From NCBI GenBank assembly GCA_035940955.1, contig DASZEJ010000176.1, positions 16,820 through 80,819 on the forward strand: 64,000 bases of DNA. The letters run 5' to 3'. A program made the translations under genes and the position numbers. The notes under the pieces were generated by a model that saw nothing but the letters and a program-made list of their open reading frames with translations, had not been told where the DNA came from and did no database searches. Shown here one piece after another: positions 16,478 to 25,515 of the stretch (positions are counted from its first letter, which is position 1; every line of letters begins with the position of its first letter). Source of the stretch: CADCVT01 sp035940955 (GTDB taxonomy: Bacteria > Actinomycetota > Thermoleophilia > Solirubrobacterales > Solirubrobacteraceae).

Positions 16478-16963
16478 ATGGCCACCCTCGCGCTGGTTCT
16501 CTTCTTCGTCGTCCTCGGGCTGTCCGTCGTGCTGGCGGCCATGAAGAGCGGCCGCCGCGGCCCGCTGATCGATTCCGAGAGCCGCGCGGGGCGCCGGGTG
16601 CTCGCCGCGCTGGCGATCGCAACCGTGGCCCTCTTCGGTGTCGCCATCCCGGTCGCGGTCGGGTTCTTCAACGGCGAGGAGCAGTCCCGCACCGCCCAGT
16701 CCGGGATCGAGCTGAACGAGGACCAGAAGAAGGGCCGCGAACTCTTCGGCCGCGCCTGCACCCAGTGCCACACGCTCAAGGCCGCGAACGCCGTCGGCAC
16801 CGTCGGTCCGAGCCTCGACGCCCTCCGCCCGCCGAAGGAGCTCGTCTACGACGCGATCATCAAGGGCCGCGCGCGCGGACAGGGCCAGATGCCGGCGCAG
16901 CTGTACGAAGGCCGCGAAGCCCGCCAGGTCGCGGACTTCGTCGCCGTCGTCGCCGGTCGGTAG
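16478..16963 (+). CDS. Membrane-anchored c-type cytochrome
   Basis: The 161-residue protein has two N-terminal membrane helices (about 1-21 and 40-64). An exported class I cytochrome c domain follows, with one haem site C94-T-Q-C97-H98 and a likely axial Met138 (GQGQMPAQL). It would carry electrons on the outer face of the membrane, probably in aerobic respiration. It is monocistronic as far as can be seen: dnaE2 ends 63 bases upstream and a repeat-rich spacer follows. The partner oxidase or bc complex is not in this window. Confidence 0.88.
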   Translation: MATLALVLFFVVLGLSVVLAAMKSGRRGPLIDSESRAGRRVLAALAIATVALFGVAIPVAVGFFNGEEQSRTAQSGIELNEDQKKGRELFGRACTQCHTLKAANAVGTVGPSLDALRPPKELVYDAIIKGRARGQGQMPAQLYEGREARQVADFVAVVAGR

Positions 16964-17019
16964 CGCCTCGCGCGAGACGTCGCCCGCTGCGCGATCGAGC
17001 GCCCGCTGTCCGCGGCCCC

Positions 17020-17099
17020 GGCGCCCGCTCCGCGCGGCTCCGGGCGCCCGCTCTTTGCGGCCCGAGGCGCCCGCTCCGCGCGGCTCCGGGCGCCCGCTC
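17020..17099. repeat. Two 34-bp direct repeats in the spacer after the cytochrome gene
   Basis: The same 34 bases, beginning GGCGCCCGCTCCGCG, occur at 17020-17053 and 17066-17099. Shorter CGCCCGCT units flank them (from about 16980). The stretch 16964-17150 holds no convincing gene. It may act as a structured 3' end or be a simple tandem expansion. Confidence 0.7.
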
Positions 17100-17151
17100 G
17101 CGGCGCCGCGCCGCGCAAAATCGCGCCCAGCTTGCCATAAGTCCGGCCCAC

Positions 17152-17179
17152 TTGCAGGAGTTCGGCCCGATGCTACGAT
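17152..17179 (+). promoter_or_regulatory. Promoter of the c-di-AMP riboswitch transcript
   Basis: TTGCAG (17152-17157) and TACGAT (17174-17179) are separated by 16 bases. Transcription would begin near 17186, exactly where the riboswitch starts. Confidence 0.55.
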
Positions 17180-17186
17180 CCGGCGC

Positions 17187-17335
17187 GTTGGACCGCTGAG
17201 TCCCGTCCGGGACGCGTGCGACCGTACGCGTGACCGATGGGAGCGGGGGACCCACTGTTCGGGGCGAATCGTCTCTGCCCGAGGCGTAGCGCAGCTCTTC
17301 CGGCGCGAGCCCGTCAGCTAACCCCGTAAGCCGAC
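17187..17335 (+). promoter_or_regulatory. Cyclic di-AMP riboswitch (ydaO/yuaA type)
   Basis: The 5' part has CGTTGGACCGCTGAGTCCC. The middle has GGGAGCGGGGGACCCACTG followed by GGGGCGAATC. The 3' part ends AGCCCGTCAGCTAACCCCG then TAAGCC. These match the conserved cores of the ydaO/yuaA element (GGGGGAACCC, GGGGUGAAUC, and the distinctive CAGCUAACCUCGUAAGC end). In this class c-di-AMP binding usually turns expression off. It lies 23 bases upstream of the ATG at 17358, so that gene is the expected target. Known actinobacterial targets are mostly cell-wall hydrolases and potassium or osmolyte transporters. Confidence 0.85.
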
Positions 17336-17357
17336 GGACAGAGGAACGAGACACCGC

Positions 17358-17939
17358 ATGAGCCAGACGGCCGCACGGCCCTGGTGGGCCGAAGTGCAGC
17401 ACCTGCGCCCCGCCGACCAGCACGAACCGAGCGACGACGGACAGCCGCGAACGGGCCGGTTCGACCGGCCGACGCCGCCGGCCCGCCGCCCGTCCGACGA
17501 CCGGCCGACCGCCCGCGCGTCGAGCCGCGCCGCCGCGAGCGACGCGCCGCACGAGGGCCGCGCCGCGTCGCGACCGGTCGACGCGCCGCGCGAGGCGCGC
17601 GCTGACCACGGGTCCGCCACGGCCGCGCCGGCAACACCGCGCCGCCGCCCCCGCCGCGACCCCGACCTCTGGCTCGAGCCCGCCACCCGACCGCCGACCC
17701 AGCCCGGCCAGCGCCGCACGATCGAGATCCGCGGCCAGGTCGACCGCGTCGCCGGCGTCGCGCCCATTTCGCCCGCCGGCCCGCAGCGCCGCCGCGGGCG
17801 GCGCGCCAGCGAGCGCGTCGGGCCGCGGCCCGACCGCGTCGCGCTGTGGGCGGTCCTGCTCGGGCTGCTCCTGATCCTCGTCGCCGCGATCAGCAGCCCC
17901 GACGCGGACGCCGCCGCGCTCGTCGCCGGCTGGCTGTAG
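17358..17939 (+). CDS. Tail-anchored Pro/Arg-rich protein under riboswitch control
   Basis: The 193-residue protein starts at an ATG with AGAGGAA 11 bases upstream. Residues 1-155 are disordered-looking, rich in Pro, Arg, Ala and Asp. A short motif, RRDPDLWLEPATRPPT, is the only part that looks constrained. One membrane helix (RVALWAVLLGLLLILVAAI, about 159-177) lies near the C terminus, leaving a ~16-residue tail (SPDADAAALVAGWL). No cell-wall hydrolase or transporter domain is present. The c-di-AMP riboswitch upstream implies a role tied to osmotic or cell-envelope balance; that is inference. The last codons are duplicated 66 bp downstream. Confidence 0.7.
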   Translation: MSQTAARPWWAEVQHLRPADQHEPSDDGQPRTGRFDRPTPPARRPSDDRPTARASSRAAASDAPHEGRAASRPVDAPREARADHGSATAAPATPRRRPRRDPDLWLEPATRPPTQPGQRRTIEIRGQVDRVAGVAPISPAGPQRRRGRRASERVGPRPDRVALWAVLLGLLLILVAAISSPDADAAALVAGWL

Positions 17940-18006
17940 GGCGACCGGCCCGCGGCGGCCCGCCCCGCCGCCAGCCCGGCCGCGCTCGTCGCCGGCTGGC
18001 TGTAGG
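17913..18006. repeat. Perfect 28-bp direct repeat copying the gene's 3' end
   Basis: The 28 bases beginning GCCGCGCTCGTCGCC occur at 17913-17940 and again at 17979-18006. The first copy encodes AALVAGWL plus the stop codon of the tail-anchored protein. The second copy lies in the spacer before glnA. It looks like a local duplication. Confidence 0.8.
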
Positions 18007-18069
18007 CAGACCGCCACCCCACCGCCCGTCCGCCTGCGCCCGCCCGGGGACGGGCTAGTCTCCGCGCTC

Positions 18070-19413
18070 ATGCCCGACCAGCCGGCCACGGCGCAGGACG
18101 TCCTCGCTCTCTGCGACGAGCGCGACATCCGCTTCGTCCGGCTGTGGTTCACCGACGTCCTCGGGCAGCTCAAGTCGTTCAGCATCGGCCGCGACCAGAT
18201 CGAGCACGCGCTCGAGGAGGGGATGGCCTTCGACGGGTCGAGCATCACCGGCTTCAACCCGGTCGAGGAGTCGGACATGCTCGCCATGCCCGACCCCCAG
18301 ACGTTCGCGACGCTCCCGTGGCGGCCCGCCGACCACGGCGTCGCGCGTCTCTTCTGCGACATCCTCACCCCCGAGCGGACGCCGTACGAGGGCGACCCGC
18401 GGTACGTCCTCAAGCGCGCGATCGAGCGCATGCAGTCCCTTGGCTTCGACTCGCTGAACATCGGCGTCGAGCCCGAGTATTTCCTCTTCAAGGACCGCCG
18501 CTCGACCGAGCCGCTCGACGAGGGCGGCTACTTCGACCTCACGACCCTCGACGCCGGCAGCGACGTCAGGCGCGAGACGGTCCTGGCCCTCGAGCAGCTC
18601 GGCATCCCCGTCGACACGAGCCACCACGAGGGCAGCCCGAGCCAGCACGAGATCGCCCTCCGCGCCACCGAGGCGCTCAGCGCCGCCGACAACGTCGTCA
18701 CCGCCCGCATCACCGTCAAGGAGTACGCCCTCAAGGAGGGCTGGCACGCGACGTTCATGCCCAAGCCGCTCGAGGGCGAGAACGGCAGCGGCATGCACAC
18801 TCACCTCAGCCTCCACCGCGACGGCCGCAACGCGTTCGCCGACGCCGACGACCCCTACGGCCTCTCGGACGTCGGCCGCGGCTTCATCGCGGGCCAGCTC
18901 AGGCACGCCCGCGAGCTGAGCGCCGTCTTCGCCCAGTGGGTCAACTCGTACAAGCGGCTCGTCCCCGGCTTCGAGGCCCCGGTGTACGTCGCCTGGTCGC
19001 GGCGCAACCGCAGCGCGCTCGTCCGCGTCCCGCCGCTCCGGGCCGCGGCCCGCGGCGCCGAGCACACCCACATGGAGCTGCGCTGCCCCGACCCCGCGTG
19101 CAACCCGTACCTGACCTTCGCCGCGCTGCTCCACGCCGGCCTGGAGGGGATCGAGCGCGGCTACGAGCTGCCCGAGCCGATGGACAAGAACCTCTACCAC
19201 CTGAGCCCCGACGACCGCCGGCGCCTCGGGATCGAGCAGCTCCCCGAGACGCTCGGCGAGGCGATCGAGATCGCCGCCGAGTCAGAGCTCGTCCTGCGCA
19301 CCCTCGGCGAGCACATGCTCAACCGCTTCGTCGAGATCAAGCGCCAGGAGTGGGAGGACTACCGCGTGCAGGTCACGCGGTGGGAGCTCGACCGCTACCT
19401 GCCGGTCCTGTAG
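18070..19413 (+). CDS. glnA: Glutamine synthetase, type I
   Basis: This enzyme makes glutamine from glutamate, ammonia and ATP. The 447-residue length is that of the shorter GSI-alpha group. The N-terminal beta-grasp includes the FDGSSI loop (54-59). Active-site segments are VEPEYFLF (133-140), the ATP-binding NGSGMHTHLS (238-247) and FEAPVYVAWSRRNRSA (301-316). Tyr376 sits in KNLYHLS where adenylylated GSI-beta enzymes have KNLYDLP, and GSI-alpha enzymes differ, so control by adenylylation is doubtful. It starts at the ATG at 18070 and converges with the MMPL gene, whose stop lies one base away. Confidence 0.93.
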   Translation: MPDQPATAQDVLALCDERDIRFVRLWFTDVLGQLKSFSIGRDQIEHALEEGMAFDGSSITGFNPVEESDMLAMPDPQTFATLPWRPADHGVARLFCDILTPERTPYEGDPRYVLKRAIERMQSLGFDSLNIGVEPEYFLFKDRRSTEPLDEGGYFDLTTLDAGSDVRRETVLALEQLGIPVDTSHHEGSPSQHEIALRATEALSAADNVVTARITVKEYALKEGWHATFMPKPLEGENGSGMHTHLSLHRDGRNAFADADDPYGLSDVGRGFIAGQLRHARELSAVFAQWVNSYKRLVPGFEAPVYVAWSRRNRSALVRVPPLRAAARGAEHTHMELRCPDPACNPYLTFAALLHAGLEGIERGYELPEPMDKNLYHLSPDDRRRLGIEQLPETLGEAIEIAAESELVLRTLGEHMLNRFVEIKRQEWEDYRVQVTRWELDRYLPVL

Positions 19414-19414
19414 C

Positions 19415-21577
19415 TCACGCCGCCTCGCGCTCCAGCGGCGCAAGCGCGGCGACGCCGGCCGGCGACGGCTCGAGCCGCGACGGCCACCAGATCCGCGGCC
19501 CGAGCGAGAACGCCAGCGCCGGCACCAGCACCGACCGCACGAGGAACGTGTCGAGCAGCACCCCGAAGGCGACCACGAACCCGATCTGCGTCAGGAAGAT
19601 CAGCGGCATCACGCCGAGCACCGCGAACGTGCCCGCGAGCACGACGCCCGCCGACGTGATCACCCCGCCGGTGACCGCGAGCCCGCGCAGCATCCCGTCG
19701 CGCGTGCCGGACCGCAGCGCCTCCTCCCGCACGCGCGCCATCAGGAAGATGTTGTAGTCGACGCCCAAAGCGACGAGGAAGATGAACGCGAACAGCGGCA
19801 GCGACGGCTCGCTGCCCGGGAACCCGAACACGACGTCGAACACGACGGCGCCGACGCCCAGAGCCGCGAGCAGCGACGCGATCACCGTCAGGATCAGCAG
19901 GACCGGCGCCACCAGCGCGCGCAGCAGGACCACGAGGATCAGCAGCACGACGACGGTCGCCAGGGGGATGAGCGTCCGCGTGTCGTCGCCCGCCGCGTCG
20001 CGCAGGTCGGCCTCGACCGCCGTCCGCCCGCCGACGAGCGCCCCGGGCGCGGCGGCGCGCACCGCGTCGCGCAGCCGCGGGATCACGTCGTAGGCCGCGC
20101 GCGAGAACGGGTCGTCCTCCAGGAACGCCGCGACCACCGCGCCCGGCGGCCCGGCCGCCACCGGCTCCGGCGACACCTCCGCCACCCCCGGCACCCGCGC
20201 CGCCGCGGCGGCGACCCGCGGAGCGTCCGCCCGCGAGCGCACCACGATCTCGGTCGGCGACGCCGCCCCGCCCGGGAACGCCCGCGCGATCAGGTCCTGC
20301 GCCTCCTCCGACTCCACCGTGCCGGTGAACCGGTCGCTCGACGTCAGCCCGGTCGAGAAGTTGAGCAGCCCGAGCGCCATGGCCGCGAGCACCGCGAGCC
20401 CCCCGAGCCCGACCCGCGCCGGCCGCGCCGCCACGAACTCGCCGACGCGCCGCCAGGCGCCGTGCGTCTCGTCGGCGGCGCGCGTCCGCGCCGCGAAGCG
20501 CCGCGCGACCCGCCCGCGCGCCGCCCCGCCCGGCCCAAAAGGGACCAGCGGCCAGAACGGCCGGCGCCCGACGATCGTCAGCAGCGCAGGGAGGAACGTG
20601 ATCATCGCGACGATCGCCACCGTGACCCCGAGCGCGCCGGTCGGCCCGAGCCCGGCGGTGCCATTGACCTTCGCGAGCATCAGCACGAGCAGCGCCATCG
20701 ACACCGTCAGCCCGGAAGCGACGATCGCCGGCCCGGCCCGGCGCAGCGCGATCTGCATCGCCTCGTGCTGGTCCTCGTGGCGCCGCAGCTCCTCCCGGTA
20801 CCGGGCGACCAGCAGCAGCGCGTAGTCGGTCCCCGCCCCGATGACGAGCACCGACATGATCGACGACGACTGCCCGTTGACGGTCACGCCCAGCTCGGTC
20901 AGCCCGTAGCCGAGCGACTGCGTCGCGATCTCCGCGAACGCAACCGCGAGGATGGGGAAGAACCAGAACGTCGGGCTGCGGTAGATGAGGATGAGCAGGA
21001 CGATGACCAGCGCCACCGCGGTGCCGAGCAGCCGGCCGTCGATCCCCTCGCCGACCTTGGCGAAGTCGGCCCATGCGCCCGCCGGCCCGCCGACCTTGAC
21101 CTCGAGCCCCTCCGGCGCGCGGCCCTCCGCGCTGACCGCCTCGCGGTAGTCCTCGACCGGCTCGACCTCCTCGTCGTCGCCGCTCTCGCGGATCTCGTTG
21201 CGCAGCAGGGCGGCCGTCCCGTCGCGGGAGAACTGGGGCGGCGAGAACGGCGTCGTGTTGGGGTGGCGGGCGCTGATCCGGTTCAGCTCGCCGAGGTCGC
21301 GCGCGATCTCGCGCCGGTCGGCCGGCGTCAGCCCGCCCGCGCGCCGGTAGACGACGACGGCCGGCGCCACCTCGCCGTCCTGCAGCCGCTCGGTGACCTG
21401 CAGCGCGCGCGTCGACTCCGCGTCCTCCGGCAGGAACGAGGTCGAGGTGTTCTCCTCCGCCTCGGTGAACTTGTCCGGCAGCCCGGCCGCCATCCCGCCG
21501 CCGACGAGCGCGATCCAGGCGAGGAACACGACCCATTTGCCGCGCCGAGAGCCCGAGAAAGTGAGTAGCCGCTGCAT
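19415..21577 (-). CDS. MMPL/RND-family transporter
   Basis: The 720-residue integral membrane protein has the MMPL layout: one N-terminal helix (residues 14-32), an extracytoplasmic domain (about 33-180), five helices (about 183-330), a second extracytoplasmic domain (about 400-540), and a last set of helices (about 545-690). Typical signatures are VLVIGAGTDYALLLVARYREE (about 238-258) and FLVALGVDYNIFLMARVREE (about 598-617), the paired helix-4 motifs that carry proton-relay Asp residues. Members export lipids or hydrophobic drugs. No regulator is adjacent, and the substrate is unknown. Confidence 0.9.
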   Translation of the reverse strand: MQRLLTFSGSRRGKWVVFLAWIALVGGGMAAGLPDKFTEAEENTSTSFLPEDAESTRALQVTERLQDGEVAPAVVVYRRAGGLTPADRREIARDLGELNRISARHPNTTPFSPPQFSRDGTAALLRNEIRESGDDEEVEPVEDYREAVSAEGRAPEGLEVKVGGPAGAWADFAKVGEGIDGRLLGTAVALVIVLLILIYRSPTFWFFPILAVAFAEIATQSLGYGLTELGVTVNGQSSSIMSVLVIGAGTDYALLLVARYREELRRHEDQHEAMQIALRRAGPAIVASGLTVSMALLVLMLAKVNGTAGLGPTGALGVTVAIVAMITFLPALLTIVGRRPFWPLVPFGPGGAARGRVARRFAARTRAADETHGAWRRVGEFVAARPARVGLGGLAVLAAMALGLLNFSTGLTSSDRFTGTVESEEAQDLIARAFPGGAASPTEIVVRSRADAPRVAAAAARVPGVAEVSPEPVAAGPPGAVVAAFLEDDPFSRAAYDVIPRLRDAVRAAAPGALVGGRTAVEADLRDAAGDDTRTLIPLATVVVLLILVVLLRALVAPVLLILTVIASLLAALGVGAVVFDVVFGFPGSEPSLPLFAFIFLVALGVDYNIFLMARVREEALRSGTRDGMLRGLAVTGGVITSAGVVLAGTFAVLGVMPLIFLTQIGFVVAFGVLLDTFLVRSVLVPALAFSLGPRIWWPSRLEPSPAGVAALAPLEREAA

Positions 21578-21603
21578 AAGCGGCCCGGAAGACTACGACG
21601 GGT

Positions 21604-23577
21604 TCAGGACAGCAGGCGCGCCAACTCGTCCGGCTCGGTCACCGGCCGCTGGCAGGCGAAGCCCTCGCAGACGTACGCCGCCGGCCGCCCGTCGATCGGC
21701 GTACGCCCCTCGAGGAGCGGGACGGCGCCGGAGCCGGAGCCCGCGGGGCCGCCCGCCAGCACGAGCCGCGGCCGCAGCCGCCCGCGCACCACGCGCGCGA
21801 GCGGCGCCACGTCGTCGCCGACGAGCGCCACCTCGCGCACCGGGTTCAGGTGGAAGTCGAGCGCCTGCCGCAGGTGCCCGAACGCGGTCGGGTGGCGCTC
21901 GGCCAGCTCGTGCAGCAGCTGGAGGTGGCCCACGGCGGCGGCCTCGTACGTCGACTCGCCCGTCAGCGCCGCCAGGCGCAGCAGCCCGAGCGCCGCGCTC
22001 GACCCGCCGCTGGGAATCGGGTTGTCCTCGAGGTCCTTGCGCCGCGCGACGAGCGTCTCGTGGTCGTCGGACGTCGTGAAGAACCCGCCCTGCTCGCGGT
22101 CGGCGAACCGGGCGATCAGCGTGTCGGCGACCGCCCGCGCCTCCACGAACCAGCGCTCCTCGAACGTCGCCTCGTAGAGCGCCAGCAGCGCCTCCAGGAG
22201 GAACGCGTGGTCCTCCAGGTAGGCGTTGAGCTTCGCGCGCCCGTCGTTGTAGGTGCGCAGCAGCCGGCCGTCGGCGTCGCGCATCGACCCCAGCACGAAC
22301 GACGCCGCCCCGCGAGCGACGTCCAGGAGGTCGGGGCGCTCGAGCACCGCGCCCGCCTCCGCGAACGCGTGGATCGCCAGCGCGTTCCACGCGGCGAGCC
22401 GCTTGTCGTCGAGCCCCGGGCGCACCCGCCGCTCGCGGACCTCGTACAGCCGCCGGCGGATCCGCTCGCGCTGCTCGGCCGGCGGCTCCGGCCCGCGCGC
22501 CTCGAAATGGTTGGCGCCCTCGAAGTTCCCACCCTCGCTCGCCCCGAAGTACGCGACCGCGGCCTCGTAGTCCTCGGGGTCGAGAGCATCCCGCAGCTGG
22601 TCGAGCGTCCAGACGTAGTACCTGCCCTCGACGCCCTCGGAGTCCGCGTCGAGCGCGCTGTAGAAACCGCCCTCCGGCGCGAGCATCTCGGTCGCCATCC
22701 ACGCCAGCGTCTCCTCGCAGGTGCGCCGCAGCCGCGGGTCCTCGCTGACCTGCCAGCCGTGCAGGTACGCGCGGGCCAGCAGCGCGTTGTCGTACAGCAT
22801 CTTCTCGAAGTGCGGGATCGTCCACGTGCGGTCGACCGCGTACCGCGCGAAGCCGCCGCCCACCTGGTCGAACAGCCCTCCCGTGCGCATCGCGTGGAGC
22901 GTGGAGAGCGACATCCGGGTCTCCCCGCGCGCGAGCAGGAACTCGAGCGTCGAGTGCGGCGGGAACTTCGGCGCGCCGCCGAAGCCGCCCCACTGCGGGT
23001 CGAACTGGCGGCTGAGTGCGACCTCGGCGCTGTCGAGCGTGCGCGCGTCCATCGATTGCTCGGACGGGCGCAGCATCCCCGCGCCCTGCAGCCGCTCGGC
23101 CATCCGCTCGCCCTGCTCGCGGATCTCCTCGCGCCGCGTCTTCCACGCGTCCTCGACCGCGAGCAGCACCTGCGTCCAGCTCGGCATCCCGTGGCGCGGC
23201 TCGGGCGGGAAGTAGGTGCCGCCGTAGAACGGCACCTGCTCGGGCGTGGCGAAGACGTTGAGCGGCCAGCCGCCGTGGCCGGTCATGGCCTGGACGGCCT
23301 CCATGTAGAGCGCGTCGACGTCCGGGCGCTCCTCGCGGTCGACCTTCACGCACACGAAGCGCTCGTTCATCACCTGGGCCGTGCGCTCGTCCTCGAACGA
23401 CTCGCGCTCCATGACGTGGCACCAGTGGCAGGCCGAGTAGCCGATCGAGACGAGGAGCGGCTTGTCCTCCTCGCGCGCGCGGCGCAGCGCCTCGTCGCCC
23501 CAGGGGAGCCAGTCGACCGGGTTGTGCTGGTGCTGGCGGAGGTAGGGGGAGGTCTCGTTCGCGAGCGCGTTGGCCAT
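21604..23577 (-). CDS. YyaL/SPATA20-like thioredoxin-domain protein (DUF255)
   Basis: The 657-residue protein has an N-terminal DUF255 thioredoxin-like domain (MANALANETSPYLRQHQHNP, then GYSACHWCHVM with Cys50 and Cys53). The rest is an (alpha/alpha)6 barrel resembling N-acylglucosamine epimerase/glycosidase-like folds (FGGAPKFPPHSTLEFLL and GGFYSALDADSEG segments). The length is usual for the family. The biochemical role of the family is not settled. It ends 26 bases before the MMPL gene begins, so the two may be co-transcribed. Confidence 0.9.
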   Translation of the reverse strand: MANALANETSPYLRQHQHNPVDWLPWGDEALRRAREEDKPLLVSIGYSACHWCHVMERESFEDERTAQVMNERFVCVKVDREERPDVDALYMEAVQAMTGHGGWPLNVFATPEQVPFYGGTYFPPEPRHGMPSWTQVLLAVEDAWKTRREEIREQGERMAERLQGAGMLRPSEQSMDARTLDSAEVALSRQFDPQWGGFGGAPKFPPHSTLEFLLARGETRMSLSTLHAMRTGGLFDQVGGGFARYAVDRTWTIPHFEKMLYDNALLARAYLHGWQVSEDPRLRRTCEETLAWMATEMLAPEGGFYSALDADSEGVEGRYYVWTLDQLRDALDPEDYEAAVAYFGASEGGNFEGANHFEARGPEPPAEQRERIRRRLYEVRERRVRPGLDDKRLAAWNALAIHAFAEAGAVLERPDLLDVARGAASFVLGSMRDADGRLLRTYNDGRAKLNAYLEDHAFLLEALLALYEATFEERWFVEARAVADTLIARFADREQGGFFTTSDDHETLVARRKDLEDNPIPSGGSSAALGLLRLAALTGESTYEAAAVGHLQLLHELAERHPTAFGHLRQALDFHLNPVREVALVGDDVAPLARVVRGRLRPRLVLAGGPAGSGSGAVPLLEGRTPIDGRPAAYVCEGFACQRPVTEPDELARLLS

Positions 23578-23586
23578 GACGGCGGG

Positions 23587-25473
23587 CTACCCGCCGCGCA
23601 GCGCGGGGAACGGGACGACGCGGCGCGCGTCGAGCGGGCGGGCGCCGGCCGCTCCGACGGCGGCGGCGGCGCGCGGGCGCGCCCGGACCCGGCGGCCGCC
23701 GAGCACGCCGGTCGCCGTGCCGTTCGGCGCGAACGTCAGCCGGCCGCGGGCAGCGGCGCGGCCGCCGATGCGCAGGCGGGCCCGGCCGCGGTTGGGGAAC
23801 GTCCCCGTCACCCGCACGCCGGGGATCAGCTCGACCCCGCGCAGCGTGACCCCGGCACGCGACAACAAGATGGTCCCCCGGCGCACGCCCGCCACGCGGC
23901 GCAGCCCGTCGAGCTGCGCGCCCAGCGCCGCGACGAGCGCGTCGGTGGCGGTCCCGCCGACCGCGTTGAGCGTGCGACCGACGCGGCCGCCGTAGGCGCG
24001 CGCAGGCGGCACCTCGCGCAGCGCGCGCGGCGGCCGGAGCACGGGGCGGACGGGCGGCTGGATACCCAGCCGGCAGGGCGGCGTGGAGCCGTCGCGGAAG
24101 AAGGCGGCAACGGCGGCGCGCGCGCAGCCCGAGAAGTCGCCGCCGAGCACGGAGTGGCCGGCGTGCGGCACGACGACCGGCGTCGCGCCCAGCCGTCCCC
24201 CGACGCTCATCGCGTCGCCGACCGGCGTCCGGACGTCGGCCGAGCCCGCCAGCAGCAGCGACGGCACCCGCGGCAGCTCGCCGGGCGGCTCGGGCGGCGG
24301 CGACGCGTTCGGCCAGCCGTAGCAGACCGGCACGAGGCTCGCGCGAGCGGCCGCGTCGCGGTCGAACGGGTGAAAGTCGCGGTCGGGCGTCGCGAGAAGC
24401 GCCGCCGTCGCCTGGCGCAGCCGCTGGTTGGGGCCGGCGGCGCGGTCCCACGGGAAGGCGACCTCCTCGCAGACCGTCGCGAGGTACAGCGCGCGGTTGA
24501 CCCCGGTGCCGGGCGCCTGCGACGCGCCCTCGCCGAACATCGTCGATGCGAGCCGCAGCAGCGGGGCCTCGTCGCCGCGCGCCGCGGCGCGCATGGCGCC
24601 CGGCAGCAGCGCGCGCCACGCGGGGTTGAGGTCGCCGATCTGCAGCAGCTCGAACAGGTCCGCGGCGGCGAAGGCGCCGCGCCGGACGCGCCCGCGCGGG
24701 GTGACGTAGCGGCCGCGAATCGTGGACCGGCGCAGCAGCGCGCGGACGTCCCCGACCGGGTCCGGCGTGACCCCGCGGCAGCGGCCGGCGGCGCACAGCT
24801 CGCGCAGCACGCGCCCGGTCGCGGCGAAGCTCGGGCGCCGCAGCCAGTCCGGGCCCTCGGGCGGGACGGTGGAGTCGAGGACGAGGCGCTCGACGCGGTC
24901 CGGATGGGCCGCCGCGTACGCCAGCGCGACCTTGGTCCCGTACGAGACGCCGTAGAGCGCGAGGCGGTCGTAGCCCGCGGCCGCGCGCAGGTCCTCGATG
25001 TCGGCCACGGAGTCGGCGGTGCGGTAGAAGGCGCGCCGCGGCCCGATCTCGGCCGCGCAGCCCGCGGACGCCTCGCGCGCGGTCCGTGCGCGGCGCACGG
25101 CGTCGCACCGCAGCGCTCCCGAGCCGCCGGTGCCGCGCTGGTCGAACACGAGCAGGTCGCGGTCGCGCAGGCCGGTCGCGAGCGCCACCGCGACGCCGCC
25201 CGCGCTGCCGGTCGCCGCCTGGCCGGGGCCGCCGGAGAGGAACACGAGCGCCGTGCTCGTCGCGCCGCTCGTCGCGGGGAGCCGGCGGGCGAACAGCTCG
25301 ATCGTCCCGGGCAGCCCGCCTGAGCGGTCGATCGGGACGGCGATCCGCCCGCACTGGAACGCCTGGAACCCGGCGTCGGTGCAGTCCTGCCAGGCGACCT
25401 GCGCCTGTGCGGGCCCCGCTCCGAGCGCGAGTGCGAGGGCCGCCGCGACGGCGATCGTGATCCGGCGGCGCAT
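23587..25473 (-). CDS. Secreted alpha/beta-hydrolase (TAP-like peptidase family)
   Basis: The 628-residue protein starts at the ATG at 25473 with a signal peptide (MRRRITIAVAAALALALGAGPAQA). The alpha/beta-hydrolase core shows FLSGGPGQA (oxyanion region), LLVFDQRGTG and the nucleophile elbow LYGVSYGTK (Ser about 158). The C-terminal TAP-like region carries SLLLAGSADVRTPV (catalytic Asp) and VVVPHAGHSVL (catalytic His). An additional ~150-residue, beta-rich Arg/Gly tail follows the catalytic domain and is of unknown role. Family members are exported proline-type aminopeptidases or esterases. It diverges from ridA with a 42-bp spacer. Confidence 0.86.
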   Translation of the reverse strand: MRRRITIAVAAALALALGAGPAQAQVAWQDCTDAGFQAFQCGRIAVPIDRSGGLPGTIELFARRLPATSGATSTALVFLSGGPGQAATGSAGGVAVALATGLRDRDLLVFDQRGTGGSGALRCDAVRRARTAREASAGCAAEIGPRRAFYRTADSVADIEDLRAAAGYDRLALYGVSYGTKVALAYAAAHPDRVERLVLDSTVPPEGPDWLRRPSFAATGRVLRELCAAGRCRGVTPDPVGDVRALLRRSTIRGRYVTPRGRVRRGAFAAADLFELLQIGDLNPAWRALLPGAMRAAARGDEAPLLRLASTMFGEGASQAPGTGVNRALYLATVCEEVAFPWDRAAGPNQRLRQATAALLATPDRDFHPFDRDAAARASLVPVCYGWPNASPPPEPPGELPRVPSLLLAGSADVRTPVGDAMSVGGRLGATPVVVPHAGHSVLGGDFSGCARAAVAAFFRDGSTPPCRLGIQPPVRPVLRPPRALREVPPARAYGGRVGRTLNAVGGTATDALVAALGAQLDGLRRVAGVRRGTILLSRAGVTLRGVELIPGVRVTGTFPNRGRARLRIGGRAAARGRLTFAPNGTATGVLGGRRVRARPRAAAAVGAAGARPLDARRVVPFPALRGG

Positions 25474-25515
25474 GGGCCACGCCACCGTAGCGGTGCCGCA
25501 GTAGCGTTCGCGCCG

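Noticed and set aside
12638..16771. Very long open frame (over 1300 codons) on the minus strand opposite dnaE2
   Set aside because: It is a mirror of the high-GC dnaE2 coding strand; its product is Arg/Ala/Val-rich without domains, whereas the plus strand encodes a full DnaE2.
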